From Flavisericum labens (lineage in GTDB: Bacteria > Bacteroidota > Bacteroidia > Flavobacteriales > Flavobacteriaceae), in assembly GCF_045446075.1 (NCBI RefSeq), contig NZ_JBJJBQ010000011.1, forward strand, positions 42,841-106,840: a DNA stretch of 64,000 nt, written 5' to 3'. Shown here piece after piece: positions 7,617 through 17,800 of this stretch (its first letter is position 1; every line of letters starts with the position of its first letter). The notes under the pieces were generated by a model. It ran no database searches. It was not told the origin of the DNA and saw only the letters and a list, made by a program, of their open reading frames with translations. The position numbers were made by a program, and so were the translations under genes.

Positions 7617-10067
7617 CTATTCCAAAGTTATAGTTTTATCATTACCATTAATAGTAAGCTTATATAGCCCTGTGGCTCCTTTAAATATAAAGTTCTCGTC
7701 GCCACTACCATCATTTTCAAAATTAGTATCAATACTATAACCTTCATTTGCATAATAGGCATAGTTATTATTTGTATCCCATGTCCCAAAAGTTTGAAAA
7801 AATCGAAATATACCTTCATTACTTAAAGCTATTTCGGCAGTCCATACATTTTCAGTAATTTGTAGAAATTCAGTAGAATCATCATTGAATCCCCATCCAC
7901 CAGGAACACCACCTCCTACAGCCCACAGTGAAGGTAATTTTGCCCAATCTTCTAATATGATTTTTTTAGTATTGGTATTGATTGTCAATGTATAGGGCCC
8001 TGGAGTACCTATAAACCTAAAGTTTTCATCTCCACTGCCATCATTTTCAAAATTTGGATCTATATCAAACCCTTCATTTGCATAATATGCATAATTGTTA
8101 TTGGTGTCCCAAGTTCCAAAAGTTTGAAAAAATCGAAATACTCCCGAGTCAATATCTAGATTTGCAGTCCATATACCACTAAAGGTTTGTGTAAATTCAA
8201 TGGTATCATCATTAAAGCCCCAACCTCCAGGTACGGCATCGCCTACCGCCCATATTGACGGGAAAGGTCCTGTTCCCAGTAACGTAATGGTTTTATCATG
8301 ATCATTTATTTCTAACACATATTCTCCTGTAGTTCCTGTAAACCTAAAGTTTTGATCGCCATCACCTGCGTTTTCTAAATTAGCATCAATGGTATAGCCT
8401 TGGTCGTCAAAATATGCATAGTTTAAACCACTTGTCCAATCGTCTTTTATAGTAAAGAATCGGAATGTCCCAGGTGATAGATTTACAGTAGCTTTTCTAA
8501 CTCCAAAAATTGGAGATTCTATTAAAGTAGCATTATCAAAATTCCACCCTCCAGGTAACGCATCACCTAAGGCATAATAAGGATCTGAAATTACAGGTTC
8601 TAAAATTATAGTTTTATTGTCATAGTTTATTTCTAATGTGTAAAGTCCTGGAGTACCCTCAAAAGTAAAATTATCATCGTTATCAGCTGCTCCTTTCAGT
8701 CTGGAGTCTATAGAATATCCTCTATTGACAAAATATTGATAGCCTAAGCCTGATGTCCAATCTCCTTCTGTTTGAAAAAATCTAAATTTATTTTCGGCCA
8801 AATTGACCTCAATAACGTTTTTAGTTCCATCGCATGAAATTTCAAGAGCATTATCCCAATTCCATAAAGCACTTGGTACGCCGTCTCCTAATGCCCAAAT
8901 GCTTGAGCAAGTAATGTCTGGCATAAAGTTATCGTTAAAAGCATTAAGACCTAAAGTTGGGTTACCATTATCATCAAATAATGTAGCATTATCCCAATGA
9001 GACCCAGCATCTGCCCATAGTGTTCCACAACCAGTTGAAACCCAAGCTGGTTCCCAATATACTATACCAAAGCCATTGCCTTCTTTTACTTCTCTTTTTA
9101 AATCTAATAGAAATTCTAGCTGCCCTTGCTGTGTTGCAGGATAAACTGATTTCCCTATTATATTGTTTGCTGCATCTGCATTTTCTGAGGTAAACGGATA
9201 CGCCGTTTCTACAATCATTACCCTTTTGTTATAGCTAGACCCTAATGCTGCAATTGCATCTGAAACATCTGAAACTTGAACATCTGACCATTTTGGGTAA
9301 TAAGATACACCTATCCAATCATAATTTACTATACCATTATCGCTAGCTTGATCAAACCACCACAACGCATTTTCTGGCTGTGCTATGTGTAACATAACCT
9401 GTACTCTGGCATTATACTCTTTTGAAATGTCTCTAACCGCTTGAATACCTCTATTTATAAGTAAAGCATTTCGCTCCCAATCGATGTCTACCGCTCCTGC
9501 TTCTTTGTTTAAAATATTGGAATTTATCTCATTTCCTATCTGAACTATTTCAGGTAATAGCTCTTTTGTTGCTAAATCGTTTAAAGTATTATAGGTATAA
9601 TCGTATAATCTTTCCCCTAAGGCTTCAGTATCATCTACTACATCTAACCATGCCGAAGGAATTATTTGATTTCCAGGGTCTGCCCAGGTATCTGAATAAT
9701 GAAAGTTTAACAAAACATCCATACCTTGTTCTTTGGAGCTAGTTATGGTTTTTTCAACATCGTTTATGTTAGAATATGCTGTCCAATCTGAAGGGTCATT
9801 CCATAGCCTAACCCTTACCAAATTATTTCCTGCATCACTAAATATTTTATAAGGATTTGCTTCATTACCTGTAAAATCTTTGTAAGACGCACCACAGTCC
9901 AACATTTCATTAACATATGAAAGGTCAGAACCATTATAGAACTTTTGATTAAAATTGTTTTCTAAGTTTATATCTGGTGTTTCTGTATTAATTATTTCAT
10001 AGTTTTCGCAACCAATAGTAATTGAAATAAGTAAACTGAAAGTTAGATAAGTTATAATTTGTTTCAT
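7617..10067 (-). CDS. GH53 endo-beta-1,4-galactanase with four SusE/SusF-like C-terminal repeats, lipoprotein
   Basis: This 816-residue protein begins with a lipoprotein signal (SITIGC, Cys20), so it is expected at the cell surface. Residues about 45-382 form a GH53 domain: RVRLWNDPSDW, NFHYSDTWADPGNQ, QIGNEIN (acid/base Glu180), GVSYYPKW and MIVETAYP (nucleophile Glu287). GH53 enzymes cut beta-1,4-galactan internally. After it come four modules of about 100 residues (389-490, 497-596, 604-706, 712-816), each opening with W(A)xGDxxPxGWxxxD and ending with YTLEIN...KTIxLE, like the SusE/SusF outer-membrane glycan-binding modules. Repeats 3 and 4 share an identical 23-residue block (644-666 and 754-776), a sign of recent duplication. 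The gene is last in the susCD unit (15 bp after susD) and takes the place of a separate SusE/F gene. Confidence 0.93.
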   Translation of the reverse strand: MKQIITYLTFSLLISITIGCENYEIINTETPDINLENNFNQKFYNGSDLSYVNEMLDCGASYKDFTGNEANPYKIFSDAGNNLVRVRLWNDPSDWTAYSNINDVEKTITSSKEQGMDVLLNFHYSDTWADPGNQIIPSAWLDVVDDTEALGERLYDYTYNTLNDLATKELLPEIVQIGNEINSNILNKEAGAVDIDWERNALLINRGIQAVRDISKEYNARVQVMLHIAQPENALWWFDQASDNGIVNYDWIGVSYYPKWSDVQVSDVSDAIAALGSSYNKRVMIVETAYPFTSENADAANNIIGKSVYPATQQGQLEFLLDLKREVKEGNGFGIVYWEPAWVSTGCGTLWADAGSHWDNATLFDDNGNPTLGLNAFNDNFMPDITCSSIWALGDGVPSALWNWDNALEISCDGTKNVIEVNLAENKFRFFQTEGDWTSGLGYQYFVNRGYSIDSRLKGAADNDDNFTFEGTPGLYTLEINYDNKTIILEPVISDPYYALGDALPGGWNFDNATLIESPIFGVRKATVNLSPGTFRFFTIKDDWTSGLNYAYFDDQGYTIDANLENAGDGDQNFRFTGTTGEYVLEINDHDKTITLLGTGPFPSIWAVGDAVPGGWGFNDDTIEFTQTFSGIWTANLDIDSGVFRFFQTFGTWDTNNNYAYYANEGFDIDPNFENDGSGDENFRFIGTPGPYTLTINTNTKKIILEDWAKLPSLWAVGGGVPGGWGFNDDSTEFLQITENVWTAEIALSNEGIFRFFQTFGTWDTNNNYAYYANEGYSIDTNFENDGSGDENFIFKGATGLYKLTINGNDKTITLE

Positions 10068-10082
10068 CTGTTTGTTTTTAGT

Positions 10083-11576
10083 TTAGTAATCTGGATTTTG
10101 CTCAATAATACCGTTCCCTTCTAATATCACACTTGCGGGAATTGGAAAAAGAATATGTTTTGAACTCGCACTAGTTGCTCCTCTCTCTATAGCTTTTTCA
10201 ATAAATTTTCCGTGGCGTATTAAGTCCTGTCTTCTATGACCTTCACAAAATAGCTCCCTACCCCTTTCATCTAGGATGGCTTCTCTAAATTCGTCTTGCG
10301 TCAATCCACTCCATTGCGAAACTCCTGCTCTATCTCGTACTTGATTTACATATTGATAGGCATCTGATGGTCCTCTTTGTTCATTAATGGCTTCTGCCAC
10401 TGATAGAAGTACATCTGCATATCTATAGATAACCCAATCTATTGCGTAATCAGGACCATTACCTTCAATGCTGGTATATTTTAGGGGAATAGCACCTCTT
10501 AAACCATTATCTCTATCAACTAGATCACCTCCACTGTTTGTATATTCTGAAATAATAGTTTTTGTCCTAAGGTCTCCATTCTCAAATTTATCATAAAACT
10601 CCCATGGCATTGAAAAACCATACCATCCTCCTCCGCGTTCGATTAATCTGTCCCCGGCAAAACCTCTTGCATAACCTCCCGGAAACAAATGTTGCATATA
10701 CCAATTAGGTACAGCATCGTTGCTCACTATTGCATATATAAGTTCATTATTACCTGAAGTTATGAATGTATCCTCATAATTTAGGTTTAATGAATAAAGA
10801 CCTGAATTAATTATAGCCTTGCCTGTGGATTCCGCATTAATCCAATCTTTTTTATGCATATAAAGTTTTAAAAGTATTGTTCTTGCTAAACCTTTAGAAA
10901 CCCTGCCCCAATCCGATGTACCATTATATTTCTCTGGCAACTCTTCAGTATTAATAGCATCCAACAAATCTTGCTCTATGACGCCAGTATATGCTTCATC
11001 TGACCATCTTGGAATGATTTCTGTATCACTTAAAGTCTCAGGATCAATCTTTGCATTTACAGGCCCAAAAAAGTCATATAAAATATACATTAACCATGCT
11101 CTTAATGTTTTTGCTTCAGCTAAATATCTGTTTTTTATTAATTCATTCACTGATGAATTTTCAATCCTATTAATAATATCGGTAGCTCTTGCAACATATC
11201 TAATTTTAGAGTAGGTTGATGCTCCTGTACCCGAAAATGTAGCTGGTCCCCATGTAAAGTTTAATATATTAGCATCCCAATCATTCCAAAGAGCGTCTGT
11301 TGTAAGCTCACTTCGCATAACATAGGTCCTATTGTTTGCATTGTATAGATTTGCATAATATATACCATCTCCTGGATCGTTTCCTCCCCAATCTGTTGAA
11401 AATGCACTATATAATGCTACCAATGCGGCATTAAAATCTTTTTCCGTTTTGAAGAAATTTTCAGAGGTTAAATCACTAAATACTTTAGACTCCAATTCAT
11501 CTTCACAGCCTACATTTACAATGAAAACTGAAAATAAAGCCATTAAAATTAATCTGTTTTTAAGTTTACTTTTCAT
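10083..11576 (-). CDS. SusD/RagB-like surface glycan-binding lipoprotein
   Basis: This 497-residue SusD-family lipoprotein caps the SusC channel and binds the target glycan outside the cell. I set the start at ATG 11576, which gives a clean signal peptide with lipobox VNVGC (Cys24); the in-frame upstream extension adds 11 residues and overlaps susC. Family features include SDLTSENFFKTEKDFNAALVALYSAF near the N-terminus, a TPR-like helical core (YLAEAKTLRAWLMYILYDFFGPV) and the C-terminal ERGRELFCEGHRRQDLIRHGKF, KHILFPIPASVI and IEQNPDY. It follows susC and precedes the GH53 gene in one unit. Confidence 0.95.
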   Translation of the reverse strand: MKSKLKNRLILMALFSVFIVNVGCEDELESKVFSDLTSENFFKTEKDFNAALVALYSAFSTDWGGNDPGDGIYYANLYNANNRTYVMRSELTTDALWNDWDANILNFTWGPATFSGTGASTYSKIRYVARATDIINRIENSSVNELIKNRYLAEAKTLRAWLMYILYDFFGPVNAKIDPETLSDTEIIPRWSDEAYTGVIEQDLLDAINTEELPEKYNGTSDWGRVSKGLARTILLKLYMHKKDWINAESTGKAIINSGLYSLNLNYEDTFITSGNNELIYAIVSNDAVPNWYMQHLFPGGYARGFAGDRLIERGGGWYGFSMPWEFYDKFENGDLRTKTIISEYTNSGGDLVDRDNGLRGAIPLKYTSIEGNGPDYAIDWVIYRYADVLLSVAEAINEQRGPSDAYQYVNQVRDRAGVSQWSGLTQDEFREAILDERGRELFCEGHRRQDLIRHGKFIEKAIERGATSASSKHILFPIPASVILEGNGIIEQNPDY

Positions 11577-11592
11577 ATCATTTATTTTTTTG

Positions 11593-14500
11593 TTAAAATT
11601 GAATATCAACTCCTAAAGTTGATGATAAAGCTTGAGGAAAAGGGTTTGTTGTACTCATTTCTGGGTCAAACCCATCGTAGTCAGTGAACAGTGCTACATT
11701 TTGTAAATCCACAAAAAACCTCAACTTATTAAATGGTAATTTAGATCCGTCTGCTATTGGCAAATTATATGCAAGGTTAATATTCTTAATTCTGAGGAAA
11801 CTAGTTTTTTCTAATAAGAAATCTGTATTACCCGCAGGATTATTTCCGCTGTAAGGATTAGACGCAATTCCTGGTAAAAACCCGTTAGGATTATCAAAAG
11901 ACCATATATCCTTAATACTTGTTAGGGTATTTGAAGGTGTGGAGTTTGATATTCTAAAACGGTCTGGATAAAATCCAAAACCTCTGGGTGCACCTGCATT
12001 ACCATAGGCAAATGCCGTTAAGGTGAAGTTTTTGTATCTAAAGTTAGTACCAAACCCAAAATTAACCCTTGGTCCCCAAGTACCTAATTTTACAACATCT
12101 TTTATATCTAAAACACCATCATCATTTTGATCTACAAACCTAACATTACCTGGAAATGCTCCAGCCATATAGTTAGGAACTTCTTCTAAAGATTTGATAA
12201 TACCATCTGTTTCCCAACCGTAAAAGTCCCCAAGCTGATCATTCTCACCTACATATTCAGGAAGTGTTACATTAGGGTTACGCTCAACCCATTCTGACCT
12301 ACTAGTAGAGAAAGTGAAATTAGTACTCCATTCAAAATTATTGGTAAGAACATTAGTCGTATTCAATGCAACATCAATACCTCTTGCTCTAGTTGACCCT
12401 ACATTTGTTACGACTCTCCCTACTGCATTATTAGATGGTAACGGATCAAAGTCTATTAGGTCTTTAGCCTTTTTCTCATATAGCTCTATAGTCCCATTTA
12501 CTCTATCATTAAAAAATCCAAAATCAATACCTATATCTATACTGCTGTTTGTTTCCCATTTAAAGTCTGGGTTAGCTACTTGAGAAAGTACAACTCCTGG
12601 CTGCACAGTATTTCCAAATGTAAATTCTCCATTAATACTATATAATTGAAATGCATTATTTGCTAAAACCACATTTCCCACTTCACCATAACCTACTCTA
12701 ATTTTTAAATTTGATACTTTAGAGTTTTCTAAAAATGGTTCTTCGCTAATTCTCCATGCTGCAGATATTCCTGGAAAAACGCCCCATTTATTGTTATTGG
12801 CAAAGTTACTTGCACCATCGCGTCTTACAACACCATTAATAATATATTTACCATTTATGGTGTAATTAACTCTCGCAAACTGTGAAAGCCTAGTTGTTTC
12901 AAATCTAAACGAGTTTTGTTTATTACGAAGTAACTGATCTGCAATTCCAACGTTATCTGCACCTAAAGCATCTGTAAAAAATCCGACCGCCTGAAGACTA
13001 AAACCGTCACCTAATGTTTTATATACCCCTGCTCCTAATACAGCAGAAAGTGAACTTTTCTCGAAGCTTTTTGAATAAGAAAAGTATGCCTCCCCAGTAT
13101 AAGCATCATTTCTATTAGTTGCTAATTGAGCGACACCTTCAGGCAATTGTGCATTTTCCACAATTGACGGCATAAAAAACCTTCTAGTAGAGGTTGTTCT
13201 ATCCATACTTCCAACCATTGAAAGCGATAGATCATCAAATAAAGTAATATCAAGTTTAGGTGTTATTGAAAACCTATTAGTTCTTAATTTATCCTCTATT
13301 TCAAAAAAAGCAAATGGATTTGTTATCAAATTATTGTATGTCCTTGAATAACTTCCATCCGGTTCTCTTGGAGTGATATTAGGCGCAAAAGCATATGCAG
13401 CTTGTAGCATGTTATATTTTTCACTTCCTCCTGAATTTGCACCAGTTGATGCATTATTACTATTAATTTGGCTTAAATTTGTTTTGACATTCAGATTAAA
13501 TCTTTCTCCTAATTTTTGTGTAATATTAAATCTCGCCGTATATCTCTGAAAATCAGAATTCTTTAATATGGCATCATTATCGTAATAGTTGAATGAAGAA
13601 AAAATCTTGGTGTTTTCATTTCCACTATTAATTGAAAGATTATGTTCTTGAATAAAACCAGTTCTAATTAAACTATTAACATAATCCGTTCCAGAACCTG
13701 CATTATTGATATCGTTTTGAGTAAAAAATGGTGTAAATCCATCAACAGGAGCATTCTGAGCACCATAAGGAGCATATTTATTATCAAAAAGATATCTATC
13801 AAAAGCCAATCTGTTGTGCTGTCTCATAAAATCTTCAGCATCTAAAAATTGTAAATAGTCCTTGGGGCTTTGAACACTAGTCGAAACTCTATAGTCTACT
13901 GTGGTTTTTCCTGCTTTTCCTTTTTTAGTTGTTATAAATATAACTCCATTTGCAGCTGCTGAACCATAAATTGCAGTTGTACTTGCATCTTTAATAACAT
14001 CTACTGATTCAATATCTGCAGGATTTATTGTTGATAATGGGCTTCTGTCCACACCCCCAAAAAAACCTAAATCAGATGAATCTAGTCCTGGCTCAGGAGA
14101 ATTATTTATTATTGGAACGCCATCTACAACATAAAGCGGTTCTCCACTTCCTCTGGGTGAAATATCTGCTCTTATATTTGCACTTACCCTAGCACCTGGC
14201 TGGGCTGTACTCAGACCCAAATTTAATCCAGCAACTCGGCCTTGCAACATTTGGTCTACTGAAGTATTAGCAACCTGCTGAATATCTGCAACTTTAATAT
14301 TAGCTACAGAACCAGTTGTCTCTTTTATATTTGATGTCCCATAACCAATTACAACAACTTCATCAAGTTGAGATACATCCTCCTCTAGAGAGATAGTTAT
14401 GGTATTACTATTATTTACTATAACTTCCTGAGATTTAAAACCTAAATAAGAAGCTTGAAGTACGTCTCCAATGCTAGCATTAATAGTGAATTTGCCATCA

Positions 14501-14703
14501 AAGTCTGATTGAGTTCCATTCGTAGTTCCTTTAACAATAATATTGACACCTGGAATAGGTTGATTGGTTTTTGAATCATATACCTGACCATTAATTTCTA
14601 AAGCTTGTCCATAAAAAAATACTGGCGATAAAAAAATAATAGCAAATAATAGGTATCTAAAAGTAAATACCCTTGTAAAATTTTTACATTGATTTTTCTT
14701 CAT
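11593..14703 (-). CDS. SusC/RagA TonB-dependent outer-membrane glycan transporter
   Basis: This 1036-residue SusC-family protein imports oligosaccharides across the outer membrane using TonB energy. After a signal peptide (cleavage near YGQ, about residue 33) there is a carboxypeptidase-regulatory-like domain (INGQVYDSKTNQPIPGVNI...YLGFKSQEV). A TonB-box/plug start (DEVVVIGYGT, 114-123) follows. The plug contains VDQMLQGRVAGLNL, PLYVVDGVPI and DASTTAIYGSAAANGVI. The rest is the beta-barrel, ending in a terminal aromatic (VDIQF). It is the first transporter gene after the HTCS gene, forming the usual susC-susD pair. Confidence 0.96.
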   Translation of the reverse strand: MKKNQCKNFTRVFTFRYLLFAIIFLSPVFFYGQALEINGQVYDSKTNQPIPGVNIIVKGTTNGTQSDFDGKFTINASIGDVLQASYLGFKSQEVIVNNSNTITISLEEDVSQLDEVVVIGYGTSNIKETTGSVANIKVADIQQVANTSVDQMLQGRVAGLNLGLSTAQPGARVSANIRADISPRGSGEPLYVVDGVPIINNSPEPGLDSSDLGFFGGVDRSPLSTINPADIESVDVIKDASTTAIYGSAAANGVIFITTKKGKAGKTTVDYRVSTSVQSPKDYLQFLDAEDFMRQHNRLAFDRYLFDNKYAPYGAQNAPVDGFTPFFTQNDINNAGSGTDYVNSLIRTGFIQEHNLSINSGNENTKIFSSFNYYDNDAILKNSDFQRYTARFNITQKLGERFNLNVKTNLSQINSNNASTGANSGGSEKYNMLQAAYAFAPNITPREPDGSYSRTYNNLITNPFAFFEIEDKLRTNRFSITPKLDITLFDDLSLSMVGSMDRTTSTRRFFMPSIVENAQLPEGVAQLATNRNDAYTGEAYFSYSKSFEKSSLSAVLGAGVYKTLGDGFSLQAVGFFTDALGADNVGIADQLLRNKQNSFRFETTRLSQFARVNYTINGKYIINGVVRRDGASNFANNNKWGVFPGISAAWRISEEPFLENSKVSNLKIRVGYGEVGNVVLANNAFQLYSINGEFTFGNTVQPGVVLSQVANPDFKWETNSSIDIGIDFGFFNDRVNGTIELYEKKAKDLIDFDPLPSNNAVGRVVTNVGSTRARGIDVALNTTNVLTNNFEWSTNFTFSTSRSEWVERNPNVTLPEYVGENDQLGDFYGWETDGIIKSLEEVPNYMAGAFPGNVRFVDQNDDGVLDIKDVVKLGTWGPRVNFGFGTNFRYKNFTLTAFAYGNAGAPRGFGFYPDRFRISNSTPSNTLTSIKDIWSFDNPNGFLPGIASNPYSGNNPAGNTDFLLEKTSFLRIKNINLAYNLPIADGSKLPFNKLRFFVDLQNVALFTDYDGFDPEMSTTNPFPQALSSTLGVDIQF

Positions 14704-14786
14704 TCTTAAAAAGTTTAGTTGTTTTAGATTAGTTTACCTAAATTCAGTTCTAGGTTAATGGCTAAATAACAAAACGGTAGTAAAAT

Positions 14787-14840
14787 AAAAGGGGCACAAA
14801 GTCATTTTATTCAGGGGTAACTTTTCGTTTAACCCCTTTT
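14787..14840 (-). terminator. Nested hairpins between HTCS gene and susC
   Basis: On the minus strand the sequence reads AAAAGGGG...CCCCTTTTATTTT, a long stem closing a 38-nt loop and followed by a T-rich run. Inside it, GGGGTTAAAC and GTTACCCC can form a shorter competing hairpin. It starts 22 bp after the HTCS stop. It most simply ends the HTCS transcript; the two exclusive folds also resemble an attenuator ahead of susC. Confidence 0.6.
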
Positions 14841-14862
14841 ATATTTGGCTTTCGTTAAGATT

Positions 14863-17800
14863 CTACTTTGATTTCGATAGATAGTCAGATGGATTATTGC
14901 CAAATCGCTTTTTAAATAACTTACTAAAATATTTCCTATTAGAATACCCCACATGATAACATGCGTCTAAAACTGTAAAATCATGTTCTTCTATTAATTT
15001 CTTAGCAGTTTTTAATCTAAAATCTCTAACAAACTCTACATAAGTCATATTTGTTAAGCTTTTAATCTTCTTGTAAACCACAGAATGACTCATTCCTAAC
15101 TCTCCACAAACAAAGTTCACATTCAAGTCTTTAGAACTTAAATTGTCATCAAGTATTTTAATAAGCTTTAGCATAAAAGTTTCGTCAGACTTATTTAGCT
15201 TTAACTCACTCATAGGAATTAATTCCTTCTTCCAAAACTTTGCATGAAGTAACTCCCTGTTTTTCAGAATACTACTTATTCTAGTTTTAAGCAACAACTC
15301 ATTAAATGGTTTAGTTATATATTCATCTGCTCCAACATCAAATCCTTCTATCTTGTGTGCAAAGGAGGCACGAGCCGTCAAAAGAAGGATTGGTATATGA
15401 CTAGTCCTGATATTAGTTTTTAGTTCCTTTGTAAGAGCAATACCGTCCATAACCGGCATCATAACATCACTAATTATTAAATCAAGAGGGTTATTGTATG
15501 CTAACTCTAAAGCTTCTTCTCCATTTAGTGCTTTAATAATATCATAATCTTCACTTAAAATCTCAAAGATGTAATCAAGAATTTCAACATTGTCATCAAC
15601 AACGAGTAATGTTGGTTTTATGGAATCCTCAACTTCTTTTTTATCTTTTGACAGCATTAGTTTTCCAGCTTTTGCAACCCTCAAAGGATTAATTTTTCCT
15701 TTATCATTTTCATCTTCAACAATTGAATTAGTATCAAAATGCGTCCTTCCTTTTTTTAAGGAAATTACAAACTCCGTACCTTCATTTTTCTTACTATTAA
15801 CAATAATTTCTCCCCCATGAGATTTAACGATATCCTTAGAAATTGATAAACCCAAACCAAAACCATTTATATTATCATCGCTCTTGCTTTGATAAAAACG
15901 GTTAAAAATTTTGTCTAACTGGTTTTTGGCAATACCAATACCCTTATCCTTTATATGCAATTGAATGACTTTCTCCATTTCGAATATTGAGAACTCAATT
16001 ACTCCTTCTTTTTTGGAAAACTTAAAAGCATTTGATAATAAATTATAGAGTACTTTTTCTAATTGGTGTTTATCAAACCAAATTATTGCATTTTGAGAGT
16101 TAGTTTTAAATATAAAATCTATTTCCTTTTCTACTGCCATTTCTTTGAACGAAAGGTATATTTCTTCACAAAACTCGACAAGGTTTTCTCTAATTAAATT
16201 AAGCTTAACTTTTTCATGTTCAAGTCTTCGATAATCAAGTAATTCATTAACCAAGGAAACTAATTTATCTCCATTCTTTTTAATAGTATCAAATGGATTC
16301 TTTAAATCATTTGTGAATAAATCCTGTTTTTCTAACAATCTATTAATAGATCCCGATATTAAAGTAACTGGGGTTCTGATATCGTGTGATATGTTAGTGA
16401 AAAATTGCTGCTTTAAATCATATAATTCTATATCTTTTTCGTGAGTTAGTTTCTCTAGTTTCAAATTACTCTTTAAATTTTCCCAAGCAACGGTGTACTT
16501 TCTAAACAAATAAAGTATAAATAAAAACACTAAAATATAAACTAGAATTGCCCACCATTCCATCCAAAATGGTTTCAAAATTTCAATGTTAATTGAAGTG
16601 TAATCTTTACCCCAAGTACTACCAAGCTCCTTACTTTTAACTTTAAAAGTATATTCACCTGGAAACAAATTAGTATAAGTTACTGTTCTATCTGTACCTA
16701 TTTCTCTCCATTCTTTATCAAATCCTTCCATTTGAATTGAGTATTCGCATCGATTAGAAAATGGAAATTGCAATGCTGCAAACTCAAAAGTAAGTACGTT
16801 TAAATCGTGTTCGAGGGTAATATCTTTAGTAGAAGTTATGTTTTCATGAATGATTTCATTTGAACCAATGGATAGCTCTTCATTAAACAACTTGAAATTG
16901 GTAATTTTAACTTCTGGTTGAATATTCGTATTTGATATGTTATTTGGATCAAAACGTAAAACACCATCTGATCTACCAAAATATAACAATCCATCGTCAT
17001 CTTTAAAAACAGAATTAATACGATATGCTCCAGCAAGACTTGGAAAATTTGTAAAACGGTCTATGTCGTAATCAAATTTATATATCCCATTTTCAGTACT
17101 AAACCAAATGTTACCCATATCATCTTCAATAATGGCAACTTCTGATTGATCCTTAACAACCTCATTATTTTTTATATCTTCGAATTTACCCGTGTCCAAA
17201 TTAAACCGATTAATTTTCCCTTCAGAATCTCCTATCCAAACATTATTTTTTGAGTCTTTATACAGGCTCAAAATATTATTACTATTTGTTGAAGTATTTG
17301 AATTCTTAATATTCTTTAGTTGTTTTGATTTTTTTGTGTTAGTATTAAAAAGGTTGACACCTCCACCATAAGTTCCCAACCAAATTGTATCTCCAGTTTT
17401 AATCATAGCAACTATATTGTCACTACTTATTGAAGTACTATCGTTGATGTTTTCTCGAAAAGAAGCAAATTCGTCTTTAGCTCTGTCATAATAGTTTAGA
17501 CCTCCTCCCCATGAAGCAATCCATAAATTATTATTCTCTTCAATTATATTACGCACATCATTAAAGCTTATGGAATTTGTGTTTTCTTTATCGTGTTTGT
17601 AATTAGTAAATGTCTCTGTCTTAGGGTTAAATTTAATTATGCCGTTGGCATATGTTCCTAGCCATAGTATTTCTTCTTTATCTTGATATATACATTGAAT
17701 ATAGTCTCCACCAATATCTGTATTTAAACTTTTGTTGAATCGCTTAATAACATTTGTTTCTATATCAAAAACAGTTAGCCCCAATCCGTCTGAACCTAAA

